DNA from: Rhizophlyctis rosea
Taxonomy: Eukaryota; Chytridiomycota; Chytridiomycetes; Rhizophlyctidales; Rhizophlyctidaceae
NCBI GenBank assembly: GCA_027596075.1
Contig: JADGJC010000212.1
Span: forward strand, 1 to 64,000
Direction: 5' to 3'
Length of the DNA stretch: 64,000 nucleotides
The notes beneath the pieces are model-generated. The model had not been told where the DNA came from. It ran no database searches and saw only the letters and a program-made list of their open reading frames with translations. Made by a program: the position numbers and the translations under genes. Below, one piece after another: positions 9,294-20,977 of the stretch (positions are counted from its first letter, which is position 1; each line of letters starts with the position of its first letter).

Positions 9294-11118
9294 ATGCCCA
9301 CAGCAACTAATAATCCGGTGAAGGAATGGAAGAAGGTATGTGTAGCGGAGTTCTTAACGCCGGGATCCGTCACGTTCCGCTCACATACAATTCTTCAACA
9401 AATCCAATTTCAATCTTTCAAAATCAACTAGATCGGCATCATAGGCGCCGGAAGCATGGGCAGCAACATGCCCATGCTCTTCGCCGAAGCCGGTCTCCTC
9501 GTCTCCATATTCGACATCTCCCCCTCAAACATTGACACACTCCTCCAAAACACCGCCCGCATCCCAGCCATAAAGGACAATATCTCCGGTTACAAAGACT
9601 ACCAGTCCTTCCTATCCAGTTTAACTGACGACTCCCAGCACTCAAAACTCATCGTCCTCTCCATCTCGCACGGTAAACCCACGGACGAAGTCCTGAAAGC
9701 TATCGGCGGGTCGTTGAAGGAGGGAGATATTATCTTAGATGGGGGAAACGAATTCTACGAAGCTACAGAACGAAGACAAAAAGATCTCAAGCAGAAGGGA
9801 GTGGATTTCTTAGCCGTCGGTGTTTCGGGGGGCTATCAGTCTGCACGGCACGGGCCTTCGTTTAGTCCTAGTGGGGATAGTTTGGCACTCAAACGTGTCA
9901 TGCCGCTTTTGGAGAAGGTCGCGGCTAAGGCACCTGACGGCACACCGTGTGTTAGGAATATTGGAAAGGGACCCGCCGGTCATTTTGTGAAGATGGTGCA
10001 TAATGGGATTGAGCAGGGGATGATGGCGGTGTTGTGTGAGGTTTGGGGGATTATGGAGCGGAGTTTGGGGATGGGGTTGGAGGAGATCGGTGGAATTTTT
10101 AGGGAGTGGAATGAGGAGGGGCCGTTGGTATGTTTTTTGTTTACTTCTTTATCACATCCTTCTGTCTATCAACACTGCAACACTGCAACACTCTCCACGC
10201 AGCACAACTGCTTCCTAATCTCCATCGCAATCACAAACGTCACACTCAAACCAAACTCCCACTCCCCACCCCTCCTCACAAACATCCAAGACAAAGTCGT
10301 CCAAGACGCCGACTCCTCCGAAGGAACGGGATACTGGACCGTCCGCGAAGCCGCTATGAGACATGTCAGTGCGCCTACCATAGCTGCAGCTCATTTTCTT
10401 CGTATTGCGTCTGCGGATCGGGCGGAGAGGGAGGAGAGTGCGAGGTTGTTGGGTTCGATTGGTAAACCGGAAAGGCGAACCCTCACAACGGAAGAGAAAT
10501 CGAACTTTATCCATACCCTCCGCCAAGCAACATACCACGCCTTCCTCTCCTCTTTCGTCCAAGGCTTGAACCTCATCGCGCGAGCGAACGTGCAGAATCA
10601 GTGGGGCGTCGACTTGGTGGATTGTATCCAGATTTGGAGGGGAGGATGTATCATCGAATGTCAAGGCATATTGGATTTGTTTACAAAGGTCGTAAAGGCA
10701 CATCCGGACATGACGAATCTTCTCCTGGATGAAACCGTTGCGCGGGAGTTACGGGAAACGGTTGGGGATTTGAAAAACGTTGTTGGGAAGGCGGTGGAGT
10801 GGGATGCGAATGTGTAGGTGTTGGTTTGTTTACCGCTATAACCCGTTCGCGTTTCCTGTTCCGCTGACACATTGGTACAGTCCCGCACTATCCGCCTCGC
10901 TCGAATACATCAAATACTGCGCGAGCGTCGACCTCCCTACCCAGTTCATGGAAGCTCAATTGGATTATTTTGGTGCGCATAACTTTGATTTGAAGAGTGA
11001 GGGGGCTGGGGAGGTCAAGAAAGGTGGGTTGATTAGAAATTCGCATCGAGGTGTGCGCGTGTTGATTGTTTTTTTGCACCTGATAGGGAAATATCATCAT
11101 GAATGGCAACCAGCGTGA
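9294..11118 (+). CDS. GND1: 6-phosphogluconate dehydrogenase, decarboxylating
   Basis: This oxidises 6-phosphogluconate to ribulose 5-phosphate with release of CO2 and NADPH in the cytosolic oxidative pentose phosphate pathway. Five exons (9294-9335, 9432-10127, 10203-10813, 10881-11023, 11087-11118) give 507 residues, near the family's 470-500. The N-terminal Rossmann fold carries GIIGAGSMGSN (after residue 14). The signature ILDGGNEFY, then GVSGGYQSARHGPSFSPSG and HFVKMVHNGIEQGMM (substrate-binding His/Lys/Asn), lie in order. The C-terminal helical domain has GTGYWT and IWRGGCIIE. The tail EAQLDYFGAHNFD...EVKKG-KYHHEWQP matches the conserved family end. The intron at 10128-10202 is 75 bases and has no in-frame stop, so retention would keep the frame; the family alignment shows it is spliced. 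Variants from the usual GYW-type and SGGE segments (here GVSGGYQSA) suggest a somewhat diverged copy. Confidence 0.93.
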
Positions 11119-11280
11119 GGTATCATATAAATGTGACAGCAATTGATAATATACGGAATAGGAACCACACACATGTACCAGAGTAGATCCACAGATTCAC
11201 TTCACCAAACAGCTATGACTGTATTAAAACGAGAAACAGCAAGCAATGCAAAACACACATAACCCTAAATTTGCAAATTA

Positions 11281-13653
11281 CTACTCCTCCTCCTCCTCCT
11301 CCCCTCCCTCTCCCTCTTCCTCATCCTCCGCCACCCCTTCCTCTCCTTCTTCCTCTTCATCCTCCTCCACCTTCTTCTTCTTCTTCCCCTCAATCCGATC
11401 CCTCAATGCTTTCTCCACAACCCTATATACGTACTGAACACGCTCTTCAATGCGCTTTTGCCGCGCTTCGGGATCATCTGAATGTGTGAAACAATGGTGG
11501 TGGCGGGCTACAAACCCGCGACACACCCCAAGGACCCTATCACCCACATCGACATCGACGAAGTATTCGTTGGCATCGGGGAGGAGGAGTTTCACGCTAT
11601 CCATTTGTTGTGCAATGTATGAGGGCTCCTCACCTCCTAAAGAAAGGTATAAGAGACATCAGTACGTCATGAGGGGTAACTCGCGCCTTGAATATTCAAC
11701 ATACCAGCGATTTTGACACCTCCCGCCCCGCCCTTCGCCTTTGTCACCATCTGCTTTGACTTCTCTAAAACTTGCTTATATCCCTCTGAATCATCCTCAT
11801 CCAAATAGTCGCCGTAGCTAACCCCACTCCCTCCCGTGAACAACCACCCTGTCCCGCCCCCAAACCCACTCTCGATACCAGATCCCCCGGCAAAGCCCCC
11901 ACCACCACCACCACCACTCGCAAAAGCCCCACTCCCTCCAATGCCAACCTGAGAACTGGTCCCACGCCCACGCACAAACCCACTACTGCTGTCAAACCCA
12001 AACCCACCCCCCGTCATGAGCGTGCCTTTGCTGCCAAACGTTGGAGTGGGGAGCGCGGGCGGCGGACCGGTGCGGCTATAACCTGGCCCACGCACGAAAT
12101 TGTGGGCGGTGAGGAGGCGGGGCGACGAAGCGGGAGGTGGAGGGGCCGGCGGAGGGTGTAGGTGTTTTGAGAGGAGGTGAGGATGGTGTAGAGGATTTCG
12201 AGGATGATGAAGGCGATGCGGGCGGGGACGGTTTTGGGGGGGAGATTGTGGTGGCCAAGTCTGCAGAGGAGGTGGTGGAGGATGAGGGGGATGTGGCCGA
12301 GGATGGTTTTGGTGACGGTTTTGGGGGCGAAATTGTCGCAGCCGAATCTGCGGAGGACTTGGCGGGGGATGGAGTTGATGTGCGTGGGATGATTGGCGCC
12401 GGAGAATCGGGAGAGCTTCCTCCGCTCCCTTGGTCGGACCCATGAGTGGTGGCCATCGAGTCCAAGGCAGCTGATTGAGATGTAGTGGGCTGCAGAATAT
12501 GCGCAGAAGGTTGAGAAGTGGCGGGCAGAGGAGAGGTGGGTTTGGTGTATGATGCAGGCTGCGGAGTGTGAGCACCAGCACCCGCGTCAACAACATCACT
12601 CCTCCCAACAACCCCACCACCACCCAACCCGCGATCAACCCCAGCCCCCTCACCTCCCACAACATTCATACTACTCCCTGCGTCACTCCTCTCAGCCTTC
12701 TCCCCACCATCACTCTCCCTAACAATACTCCCAGCCTTCGTCGTCCCAACAACGGCAACAGTACTCCCCTGTTCCTTCTTCCCGCCTTCCCCAGTCTTAT
12801 CAACACTCCCCACCTTCGACTCCCCATCAGCAGCACTACTAGTCCTACCCCCATCACCACTGGAAGCAATCTCCTCAGCCCCACTACTCTCACCAACTGC
12901 CTCATCCTCATCCATCTCCCGATCTGCGTGGTAATTCCATGCAGCAGTCAAGAAATCCACGACCCATTTGCAAACTTCGAGATCCGCAGTCCCGACGCCG
13001 CATTTATCCCTCCTCCGCTCCCACGCTTCCAACTCCACCACACACATTTCGGAGTCCCAACTATTGATGGTCGTAATGATGCGGAAATGCCAGTCGGGGA
13101 AGCGTGACTTCAGCTGGTGTGGGGCAGACTGGACCCATTTATTGTACAGCCCGTGTGCGGTTGCTTCGTCCTTCCCAAACACAAACCCATCCTTCTCATC
13201 CTTCTTCTCCCCGACTGTCAGCTGACTCAACGACTTTTCAACTTCTGCAACCTTCTTCTCCTCTGCCGTCATAACACCCAACGTCCTAAAAGCACCAACA
13301 AGCTTTTCTTCTTCCTCCTCCACCAACTTCCCCTCAATCCCGACACCCAACCCCTTCATCGCATCAATCAAATCCTGTCCACCAGAGCTAGATCCATGTG
13401 GTGGCGAGGGAGTTGGAGAGGCACTGGGAGAGGTAGGCGGGGGAGTGCGGGGTGTTGTAAGTGGAGGGGTTGCAGACGTTTGAGGCTGTGGAGGGAGATT
13501 GGGTAGGGGAGGCTGTGTAGCGGGTTGTGAGGGGATGGAGGGTTGTTGGGGTTGTCGAGGTCGTGGGTTGGGTGCGGGGGTGGGTTGTGGGGCAGGACGA
13601 GGTGGTTGAGGAAGCTTTGGAGGTGATGGTGCGGTAGATGGGTCTCGTTTTAT
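11281..13653 (-). CDS. C-terminal low-complexity region fused to the EF-1alpha-like core
   Basis: The frame that encodes the EF-1alpha C-terminus does not stop after ...GVVKSV but runs on for more than 500 codons to a TAG at 12076-12078. Visible in order: a Pro/Gln-rich linker (13645-13400); an acidic helical segment around [14 protein letters not shown] (13360-13230); a compact region with [22 protein letters not shown] and a [17 protein letters not shown] helix (13150-12960); then Ser/Thr/Pro/Ala-rich sequence. Minus-strand frames further down (about 12120-11710, glycine-rich with SGGGG and FGGGTGWLF, then 11604-11281, containing [22 protein letters not shown] and a Lys/Glu-rich tail) look coding and may be later exons of the same transcript or a separate gene. 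The linking splice could not be found. Function unknown. Confidence 0.5.
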
Positions 13654-15264
13654 GACCGACTTTACCACCCCTATGGCGACAGTTTGACGAAAGTCACGGA
13701 CGGCGAAACGACCAAGAGCGGGGTAGTCAGTGTAGGCCTCAACGCACATGGCCTTGATTGGGATCATCTTGACGATGGCGGCGTCACCAGACTTTGATGA
13801 ACTCGGGGGAATCCTCGAGCCTCACCCCGGAACGACGGTCAATCTTCGCGATGAGCTCGGAGAACTTGCAGGCGACGTGGGCGGTGTGGCAGTCAAGGAC
13901 TGGACTGTAGCCAGCGGCGATTTGACCGGGGTGGGCGAGGACGATGACCTGGGCGTTGAAGGAGGCGGCTTCCTTGGCGGGGTCGTTCTTGGAGTCAGAG
14001 GCGACCATGCCACGACGGATTTCCTTGACGGAGGCGTCCTTCACGTTGAAGCCGACAAGGTCGCCGGCTTTCCCTCCACCCGGGAGGTCTTCGTGGTGCA
14101 TTTCGACGGACTTGACTTCAGTGGTGACGTTGGCGGGGGCGAAGGTGACGACCATACCGGGCTTAATGACACCGCTGTGCACTTTTCCAACCACCACATC
14201 TCCAATGTTCCCAATCCTGTAGACATCGTGGATGGGAAGACGCAGGGGTTTACCGGTGAGGCGTTTGGATATTTTGATGGCATCGATGGCTTCGAGCAGG
14301 GTCATGCCGTTAACAGTGCCAGCCTTGGTCTCCTTGTTCCATCCCTTGAACCACGGCATGCTCTCGGAGGCCTCCAGCATGTTGTCACCCTGCCAGCTGG
14401 AAATGGGAATGAAGGGAACGGACTTTGGTTCGTAGCCGACCTTCTTGATGAAGCCGGACAACTCCTTGACGATTTCGTTGAAACGGTCCTCGGACCACTT
14501 GTTGGTGTCCATCTTGTTGACGGCGACGATCAATTGGCGCACACCGAGGGTGAAGGCGAGGAGGACGTGCTCGCGAGTCTGACCATTCTCGGATATACCG
14601 GCTTCGAATTTGCCGAAACCACTGTCCACGACAAGTATAGCGCAGTCAGCCTGGTTTTTGGAAAGGAAGGATTGTCAGAAGGCGTTTGCGGGAGTGACAA
14701 AATGCAACGAAATGCGAGAGAACATGGAAAAGCGCAACAAAGCAGACAGCAACCAAAAAATGCGCGAAAGAAAAGAGAATGAGAAACGCACCTGAGAGGT
14801 ACCAGTAATCATGTTCTTGATGAAATCTCGGTGACCGGGAGCGTTGATGACGCTCACAACGTGGTGGGCGGTTTCGATCCTACTTAAGGCAATGTCGATG
14901 GTGATGCCGCGCATGCGCTCAGCCTTGAGCTTGTCCAAAACCCAGGCGTACTTGAAGGAACCCTTGCCAATGTCAGCAGATTCCTTCTCGAACTTCTCAA
15001 TGGTACGCTTGTCAATACCACCGCACTTGTGTATCAAGTGACCACCAAGAGTGGATTTTCCTATGGAGATTGATTTGAGTTTCTTCACTTTGAAATGACA
15101 GAAGGCAACGACTTGTGACATACCAGATCCGGTGTTACCAACAAGAACAATGCTCACATAGTCTTTCTCAATCTCCTCGACCACTTCGATATTTTCCGCC
15201 GGCCCCGTAGAGAAGTCGATACCTCTTAGACGTATCATGCTGTTACTTTTGGGAGTGATTTTGA
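13654..15264 (-). CDS. EF-1alpha-like translational GTPase core (divergent, frameshifted)
   Basis: Exons 15264-15124, 15060-14792 and 14650-13654 encode the EF-1alpha fold. Seen: P-loop GNTGSGKST, split by the first intron; [32 protein letters not shown]; switch region [10 protein letters not shown]3 motif NAPGHRDF, where EF-1alpha has DAPGH; NKMD (G4); ISSWQGDNM; domain 2 with [21 protein letters not shown]; and domain 3 ending [20 protein letters not shown]. Two things are odd. An extra base in the TTT at 13793-13795 (AAAG where the family has AAG-like sequence before SGDA) shifts the frame, so ...EFIKVW is followed by TGA unless corrected. Also, the N-terminus is not MGKEK but a spliced-in extension. 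It is either a neofunctionalised or decaying EF-1alpha paralogue, or a real gene carrying one sequencing error; a housekeeping role is unlikely with the altered G3. Confidence 0.7.
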
Positions 15265-15485
15265 CTAACAAATGAAAAAAAGATTGATCAGCATTCTGAA
15301 AATCCCACGAAAAACACAGGGGAGAACAGCAAAAGCAACTCCGCTATGTGCAGAAATCATTCAGACATGACCGCTCATCATAGTGTCGCAAAATGTAACA
15401 GGACATGAAGCCTGCGCAATCCGCCCGCCCTCCAAACCCGCACCGCTTTGCAAAAATGGAAGGGAAAATCAAGGGAAATACTCAC

Positions 15486-18111
15486 AACGTGGCTGCAATG
15501 CGGGTTTGGTTGGACGCAAGGGAGGACTCATGGGTAGGAGAGGGGATGGTGGACGCAGAATTGGATAGAGCGTTGGAGGCGGAGTTGGCGGGCGTTCTCG
15601 GCGACGTCTTTGAAGGTCGTCCCAAATCGACATATTGACGATGTCGATGCGCCGTTGGACTTCCGCTTCTTCTTCCCTCCTTTCTCGCCATTCAACAATT
15701 TCCTGGTACCGTCTCCGCTTCGCCGCAGCAAGAGCTGCGTCACGCTGCATTGCGCACAATACAAAAGTGAGGGAAAAGCAAATTAGACGTGGCCAGATTG
15801 GAAGTGAAAGTTGCTCGACGAAGGAATGTTCGTTGTGGTTCCCAAATCTTTGCGCATGCCCATTCGACTCCATTGGACTATCAGTGCATGTTACTCACTT
15901 GGCGAAACTCCTCGGCAATATTATGAGCAATTCGACGTGGTGGTGATGTTTTAGGCGCGGATTTGCGTTTTGGTGGGGTTGTACGGCGAGGGCCAAACAG
16001 GAATCGGGGCAGGGGCGGGGTGTCGTTTTGCTTCTGTTTTTTGTGGGGAGGTGGTGAGGTGCGGGTGGGTTGTGACGGTTGGTGTGGCGAGAGGGTTGTA
16101 AGGTTTGGTGGAGGTGTTGAAGGTGTCACGGTTGCTGGTGTAGTTGGGAATGGGAATGTCACAACACCAGGAGGATGTGGCGGGGACTGAGCGGAGAACA
16201 ACTCCCCAAGCTTTCGCTTGATAACATTTGTGGCACTATTGAGCAAGCTCAAAACACCCGCGTGCCCATTCTGAATGGACTTCCAGAACTGTGAAATGTG
16301 GTATATCAGACAGCTGACTTGGTGCTTTTGACTAGTCACAATATTTCTTACCACCGCATTAGCGCTCTCCTCCTCCCCCTTCTCAGGCTTCTCCACCCCC
16401 TCCTTAGGCTCCTCCTCCTCCTTCTCAGGCTTCTCATCCTCCTTCTGCTCGGACTTAAGAATACACATGGTTCAACTGACTGCACATATCTTTTTCAAAT
16501 TGTGCTCAAGCATTCTTACCTCTTCCACAACCCCTTCTCCTTCAACGTCAACAGCACCAGGCGTGTCGGCGACCGCGAGATCAGCAACACTCTCCTTGGG
16601 AATGCACATACTTCAACGGAACGTGTATTGTCAAACAGTTTTCAAAAACTCGTACCTTCTGCATAACACTACTCTCATCCTGCCCAATAGCCTTGGCGGA
16701 ACCGCCTTCCTCAACGCTCTGCTTCTTGTCCGCGCTGTGTTGTTTGACTGGTGGAGGTGTTGGGGATTGCGGTAGGGTGGTCGGACGGCGCACCCGGGGC
16801 TGCGGGCTAGCGAGGAGAGAGGCGAATGGTGACGGACGTGCGGATCGGCCGGTATGTGCGCTAAAGGGAAATCTTCGATGGGGAGGTTGTCTCGGGGTCA
16901 GGAACCGAGGATTTCCATTCTAGAGAAGCAACACCAGCGATTAACCCAAAGTCATGTACCAATCCCCTTCTATTGAACCATCAGCCAGCCAACATACCGT
17001 AATCGCGGAAGGTGCGGCAGCAGGCGTAGCAGTTTCCGCAGGTGCGGCACTTGTCCCACCATTCGTCGCCACCTTCGCCTGCGTCTCCGCCGCCTTCTCC
17101 GTGATTTCTGTAACTGGCACCTCGGTCGCCGGCTTCCCTTCCTCCTCCTTCTTCGTTTCCGCGTCCTGGAATTGCTCGGTGGGGCCAGCTGCTTGCACGA
17201 CTTCCTCAACGGCAGCCGGAGGCTGGTCCGCTTCCTGGGGAGGAGGACCTTCCAAGGTCGTCGCGGCGGTGGGTGCGGGAGTAGGTTCCGCGAGGGTGGC
17301 GGGAGTTGGTAAAGTAGTGGGTTCGGTGGGGACTTGCGCAGGAGCGGCGGGAGTTGGTGCAGGGGTAGGTTCGGCGGGGACTTCCGCAGGAGCAGCGGGA
17401 GTTGATGGAGTAGCGGGTTCCGTGGGGACTTCTGCAGGAGCGGCGGGAGACGGCGCAGGGGTGGGTTCGGCGGGGAGTTTTGGGCGGAGGATGGGAGTAG
17501 GTTGGATGGGAGTGGGTGCTGTGGCGCCTTCGGGTGTGGTGACGGATGTTGAGGAGGAGGAGAGGGCGTGAGATGCAGAAGATGCAGAAGATGACGATGC
17601 GGATGATGTGCTATTGTCTGTACTTTGAAAGTCAGCAAAAGGATGTTGAAGCACATCACGAATCGCCCCGCAGCAAACTTGCCTGTTGTTGTTGCTGAAC
17701 TTGAACGACTTTGAGTTTTAAACCATACATCGAAATCCTGCCCTGAACAGAGAGGGATTAGGAGGCTTGCACAGGCAGACAAGCTCCAGGAAATATACTG
17801 CACATACTCGTCAAAACGCCGGCAAACAAAACAGCAATGAGCTCGTCCAATCGCCCTAGACGTTGCCGAACTTTTCCAGGTGCGTTCGTCCACAACATAA
17901 CTAGCACTCCCCTTCTGGCTGGCACCATAATAACTGGCGCTCCGTCCACCAAACAATTCGCCCAACGTGTCCCTGACCGTGCCTTCATCATATGCATTCT
18001 CGGATATCGCTAAAGTCAATACCTGTTGTTGGACTTGCGACTTCAGCAAATTGGTTCTGAGACTGCGAATTGAATACACATGCTCTCACCTCGCTCCCTC
18101 CACCATGGTCT
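15486..18111 (-). CDS. N-terminal exons spliced in frame into the EF-1alpha-like core
   Basis: A chain of minus-strand exons reads without stops. First comes a helical region around LRTNLLKSQVQQQ and TVRDTLGELFGGRSASYYGAS (about 18080-17810). It is followed by FDVWFKTQSRSSS and a Ser then Pro/Ala/Glu repeat region (17690-16990, many APAEVP/TPAP units). After that come a basic Pro-rich exon (16919-16657) and small acidic exons (16600-16350). The next exon begins FWKSIQNGHAGVLSLLN (16289-15917), and an Arg/Glu-rich helix follows (RDAALAAAKRRRYQEIV). That last exon ends ALQPR and joins through GTGAGT/TTAG to the exon carrying the EF-1alpha P-loop. The phases agree at each junction checked from 16600 onward. 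The start codon is uncertain; ATG at about 18111 requires a 27-base intron, unusually short. No domain is recognised in this part. Confidence 0.5.
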
Positions 18112-19154
18112 GGACCCCAAGGCAACGCTCTAACTTCGCTTTCCGTTAACATCAACTTTTTTTTTGTTTTTTTATGTCAGGGTGTTTGAAATAGGTAAGT
18201 ATACGCCGGAGGCGACGAGGCACCTGGATGATGATGCAGGTTAATGATATACGAGTCTGCGCGCATGAGAGATGTCTGAATATACCTCGCAGTGTTTTCT
18301 GCACTCCAGAAAGTGCTTGGCTACTGTATGTTAAACTCGTCAAGAAGGTGCATTCGCAACTATTCGCAACACAATATGGGTGAGCATGGGAAAGGGGCGG
18401 GTATCTGGGCACTGGGGGAGTGGGTCAGGGGTCCCGACAAATGTTTCCCCGCTGCGGGAGAGGCACAGTCATCAAAGCATTCGGATACATGTAGCCTGGT
18501 TCCAATTTGATTGGATTGAACCTTCTGAGTGTGGCTTAGCTGATTGCCCTGACGTACCCTCATGCAGAGGTCGACAAAACTGACCCCCCTTTCATTCCTG
18601 GTTGCTTCTCCATCCTTTCCCTTCCAAATTCTTTTTCCGCAAGCAATCCGAGCTCCTGATGAAGTTGAAGCGGGTTTCCGGCGATGTTGTGTTGGTGGTT
18701 GAAGTTTCTAGAGCTCAGTCTGAGGAAGACCTTTTTGCGTCTTCATGCCTTGCGGCCCTCCTCGGAGCCCCGCAATAGTATGCACGTACATATGCGGCCA
18801 GATTGCCCCTTTATGAAATGGACTCGCTTTATACACCACTGGAAACTCTCTTCCTCTTCGTGACGGAGCACAACGAGACCTGCAACCACCACTCTGTATT
18901 AGCTTCGAGGTTCAGGTCAACCCTACATGTAAGTGCCTTGGGACTGGGGAAGGAACCGGGGGCTCTGGGGTATCCAACGAAACGATAACTGGGGACATGG
19001 CAACTTCAACAACAACAACTCAAGACCACTCGGTACCTTTTTGGACCGAACGAGCTGTATCCTCCGCTTTCACGACCGCTGCATTCCCCCGTTGGGGTTT
19101 GCATCGCTCGTGTCTGCAACATAGGTGCAGTCGAAACCCACGCTTCGGCAACTC
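18112..19154. other. Intergenic, no gene seen
   Basis: There is a poly-T tract on the plus strand at 18151-18172. No frame shows a recognisable domain or splice support. Confidence 0.45.
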
Positions 19155-19276
19155 GCTTCGGGCTCCTTGTGGGCACTCGTCTTTCACTTCGGGCTCCTTG
19201 CTGGGCATCCATCCATCCTGCTTCGGGCTCCTTAGTGGGCAACCAACTACTCCGCTTCGGGCTGCTTTGCGGCATA
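19155..19276 (+). repeat. Short minisatellite, four units of about 31-34 bp
   Basis: Each unit begins CTTCGGGCTCCTTG or a close variant, followed by TGGGCA and a variable spacer of 8-15 bases. The fourth unit is degenerate (CTTCGGGCTGCTTTGCGGCA). Nearby, AAACCGACGGCG is repeated (about 19278 and 19352) and GAGTTCCTTCAGTGGGAT is repeated in tandem at 19737-19775. Confidence 0.65.
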
Positions 19277-20977
19277 CCAAACCGACGGCGTGAGTAGGGG
19301 GTTAAAAACCGCACGGTGGGATGATGGTAAACCGTTGTGGAGACGTGTATCAAACCGACGGCGAGGGGTTTGTAATCTCATGTTATTGGGGTAGTTGGAT
19401 GCGTACAACCCGGTTCTGGACTCATTTGTTAGGTGTGTCGAGGGTGCGGCATTGGTTCTCTGGTGGGCGTTTCAAAATATTCCAAACGGAAGCATCAAGG
19501 GAGTTGACGGCTAGATGCCTGACTCCCGCGGTGTCCACGCCCACCTTAGAAACTTGTCGTGATTCTCGGCGCATCCATCTCTCTGTAATAAACACCTTGC
19601 TTTTCTAGGCGCTCGTGTCGTGAGCGAGAGCACACTACCAACCACAACTATCAGCAAAAGAAAAGTGCTCCATCGGCAGCAAGATTAAGAGCTCAACATC
19701 AACTCGCACTATCAACAACAACATAAGCTCTATCGCGAGTTCCTTCAGTGGGATCGAGTTCCTTCAGTGGGATACAGCAGAGCCAGCAACAACTTCAACT
19801 CAAGTCGCAGCAACCTCGAGCTCTAATGTCGCCCATCTCTCCGTTTTGGAGGATGGAGGGTCCCCAGCCCCTATAAAGACAGAGGGGAGCAATATCGGAA
19901 TCAAGAATCAAGATCGCTTCTGTGTTTTGGCTATGTTTTGTAATTGTATATTCATGGTTACTCCGCAATACAGTTTTTTGATATCATGAACTACTCCGTG
20001 ACTCGTGCCATATCCAATCATGTCCACCATTGCTTTCTTTTGAAGACCAGACACATTCGCTATTGCTGTATTCGTTGCTGTAGATACATACATACAAAGT
20101 TTCCACAGTCCATATCCACTGTCCCGCTCAAATGGTATGCGAATCTACAGAAAACAGACTTCCCGGCAGGGAATTCGAACTGAATCCTTGTTGCTACTTA
20201 TGCATCTGAAAGATGATGCGGTTCGCGTCGGGATGGAAGTGGGCCGATGGGCTTGGGGGATAGGATGAAGCGCTTCCACCACCTACCTGTCGCTTGTTTA
20301 CATTCCCGCGAAGCAGGAATGCAGACGACGCTACTAACACTTACTGTACGAAAACACCTAAACGAGATGCCAAGCACACTCATCGGCGCTGCAGACCCCT
20401 CAAAACGCAGGAAAAGATCGAAAAAGAAACGCACCAAAGAAAAAAGATGTATAGTTTCCCCCTGTAAATGTCGAGGTAAAAATCATTCTGTGACGAATCT
20501 TTCCGGGAAGTATTCGATGTCCTTCTTTAGTTGTTAGGGGTTGATTTTATTCCGTTTCCCCAGGTGTAGCTTGCTGTTTCGTTGAGATATGACAGTTTTG
20601 GTGATGCGGTGGTGTCGAGGTGTAACTGTCAAGTTTTCTTGGATTGCTTCTTGTTGGTGGTGTAGCCCGTATGGTATCTCCGCCCCGTTTCTGGACGGTT
20701 TGCAGACGGACCTCGGAGGGTGGTGCTGGTGAGTGGTGAGAGTGGAAGGTGATGTGCGAGACGAATTTATGGAGATGAGTGTGTGGGGGAAGATGGGGAT
20801 GAGTTTCTCGTTTGATTCTATTTTGGCCCCTGGTCTCGGTGACTTGTCCACGGCAAGCCACAACTCTATTCTCCAAGGCCGGAGGGAAGCGTGGGGTCCT
20901 AAAAATACATATTCCCCTTGCCGCGAACAACTTCCCGGTCCCAAGATCAGCAAACTCATCACCGCCCCCGCACCACA
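19277..20977. other. Intergenic with a TATA-like site; possible LTR or non-coding transcript
   Basis: A GCCCCTATAAAGACAG sequence with TATAAAG at 19872-19878 sits in otherwise gene-free DNA, with AATAAA at 19588-19593. A similar GCCCCTATAAAG occurs at 48723-48736, also without a gene. A 96-codon frame at 20247-20537 has a very basic centre (KRRKRSKKKRTKEKR) but no other support. No target-site duplications or internal retroelement genes are seen, so an element is not claimed. Confidence 0.35.

Noticed and set aside
13748..14782. 344-codon plus-strand open frame
   Set aside because: It is antisense to the EF-1alpha-like core and arises from its codon bias; no domain is seen in the translation.
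19277..20100. Solo LTR of a retrotransposon
   Set aside because: TATA and AATAAA sequences are present, but no TG...CA ends, target duplication or second copy could be shown.
20160..20232. tRNA-like segment containing TTCGAA near a CCCGGCAGGGA stretch
   Set aside because: The T-stem and acceptor stem do not pair on either strand when folded by eye, and no complete cloverleaf or A/B box pair is found.
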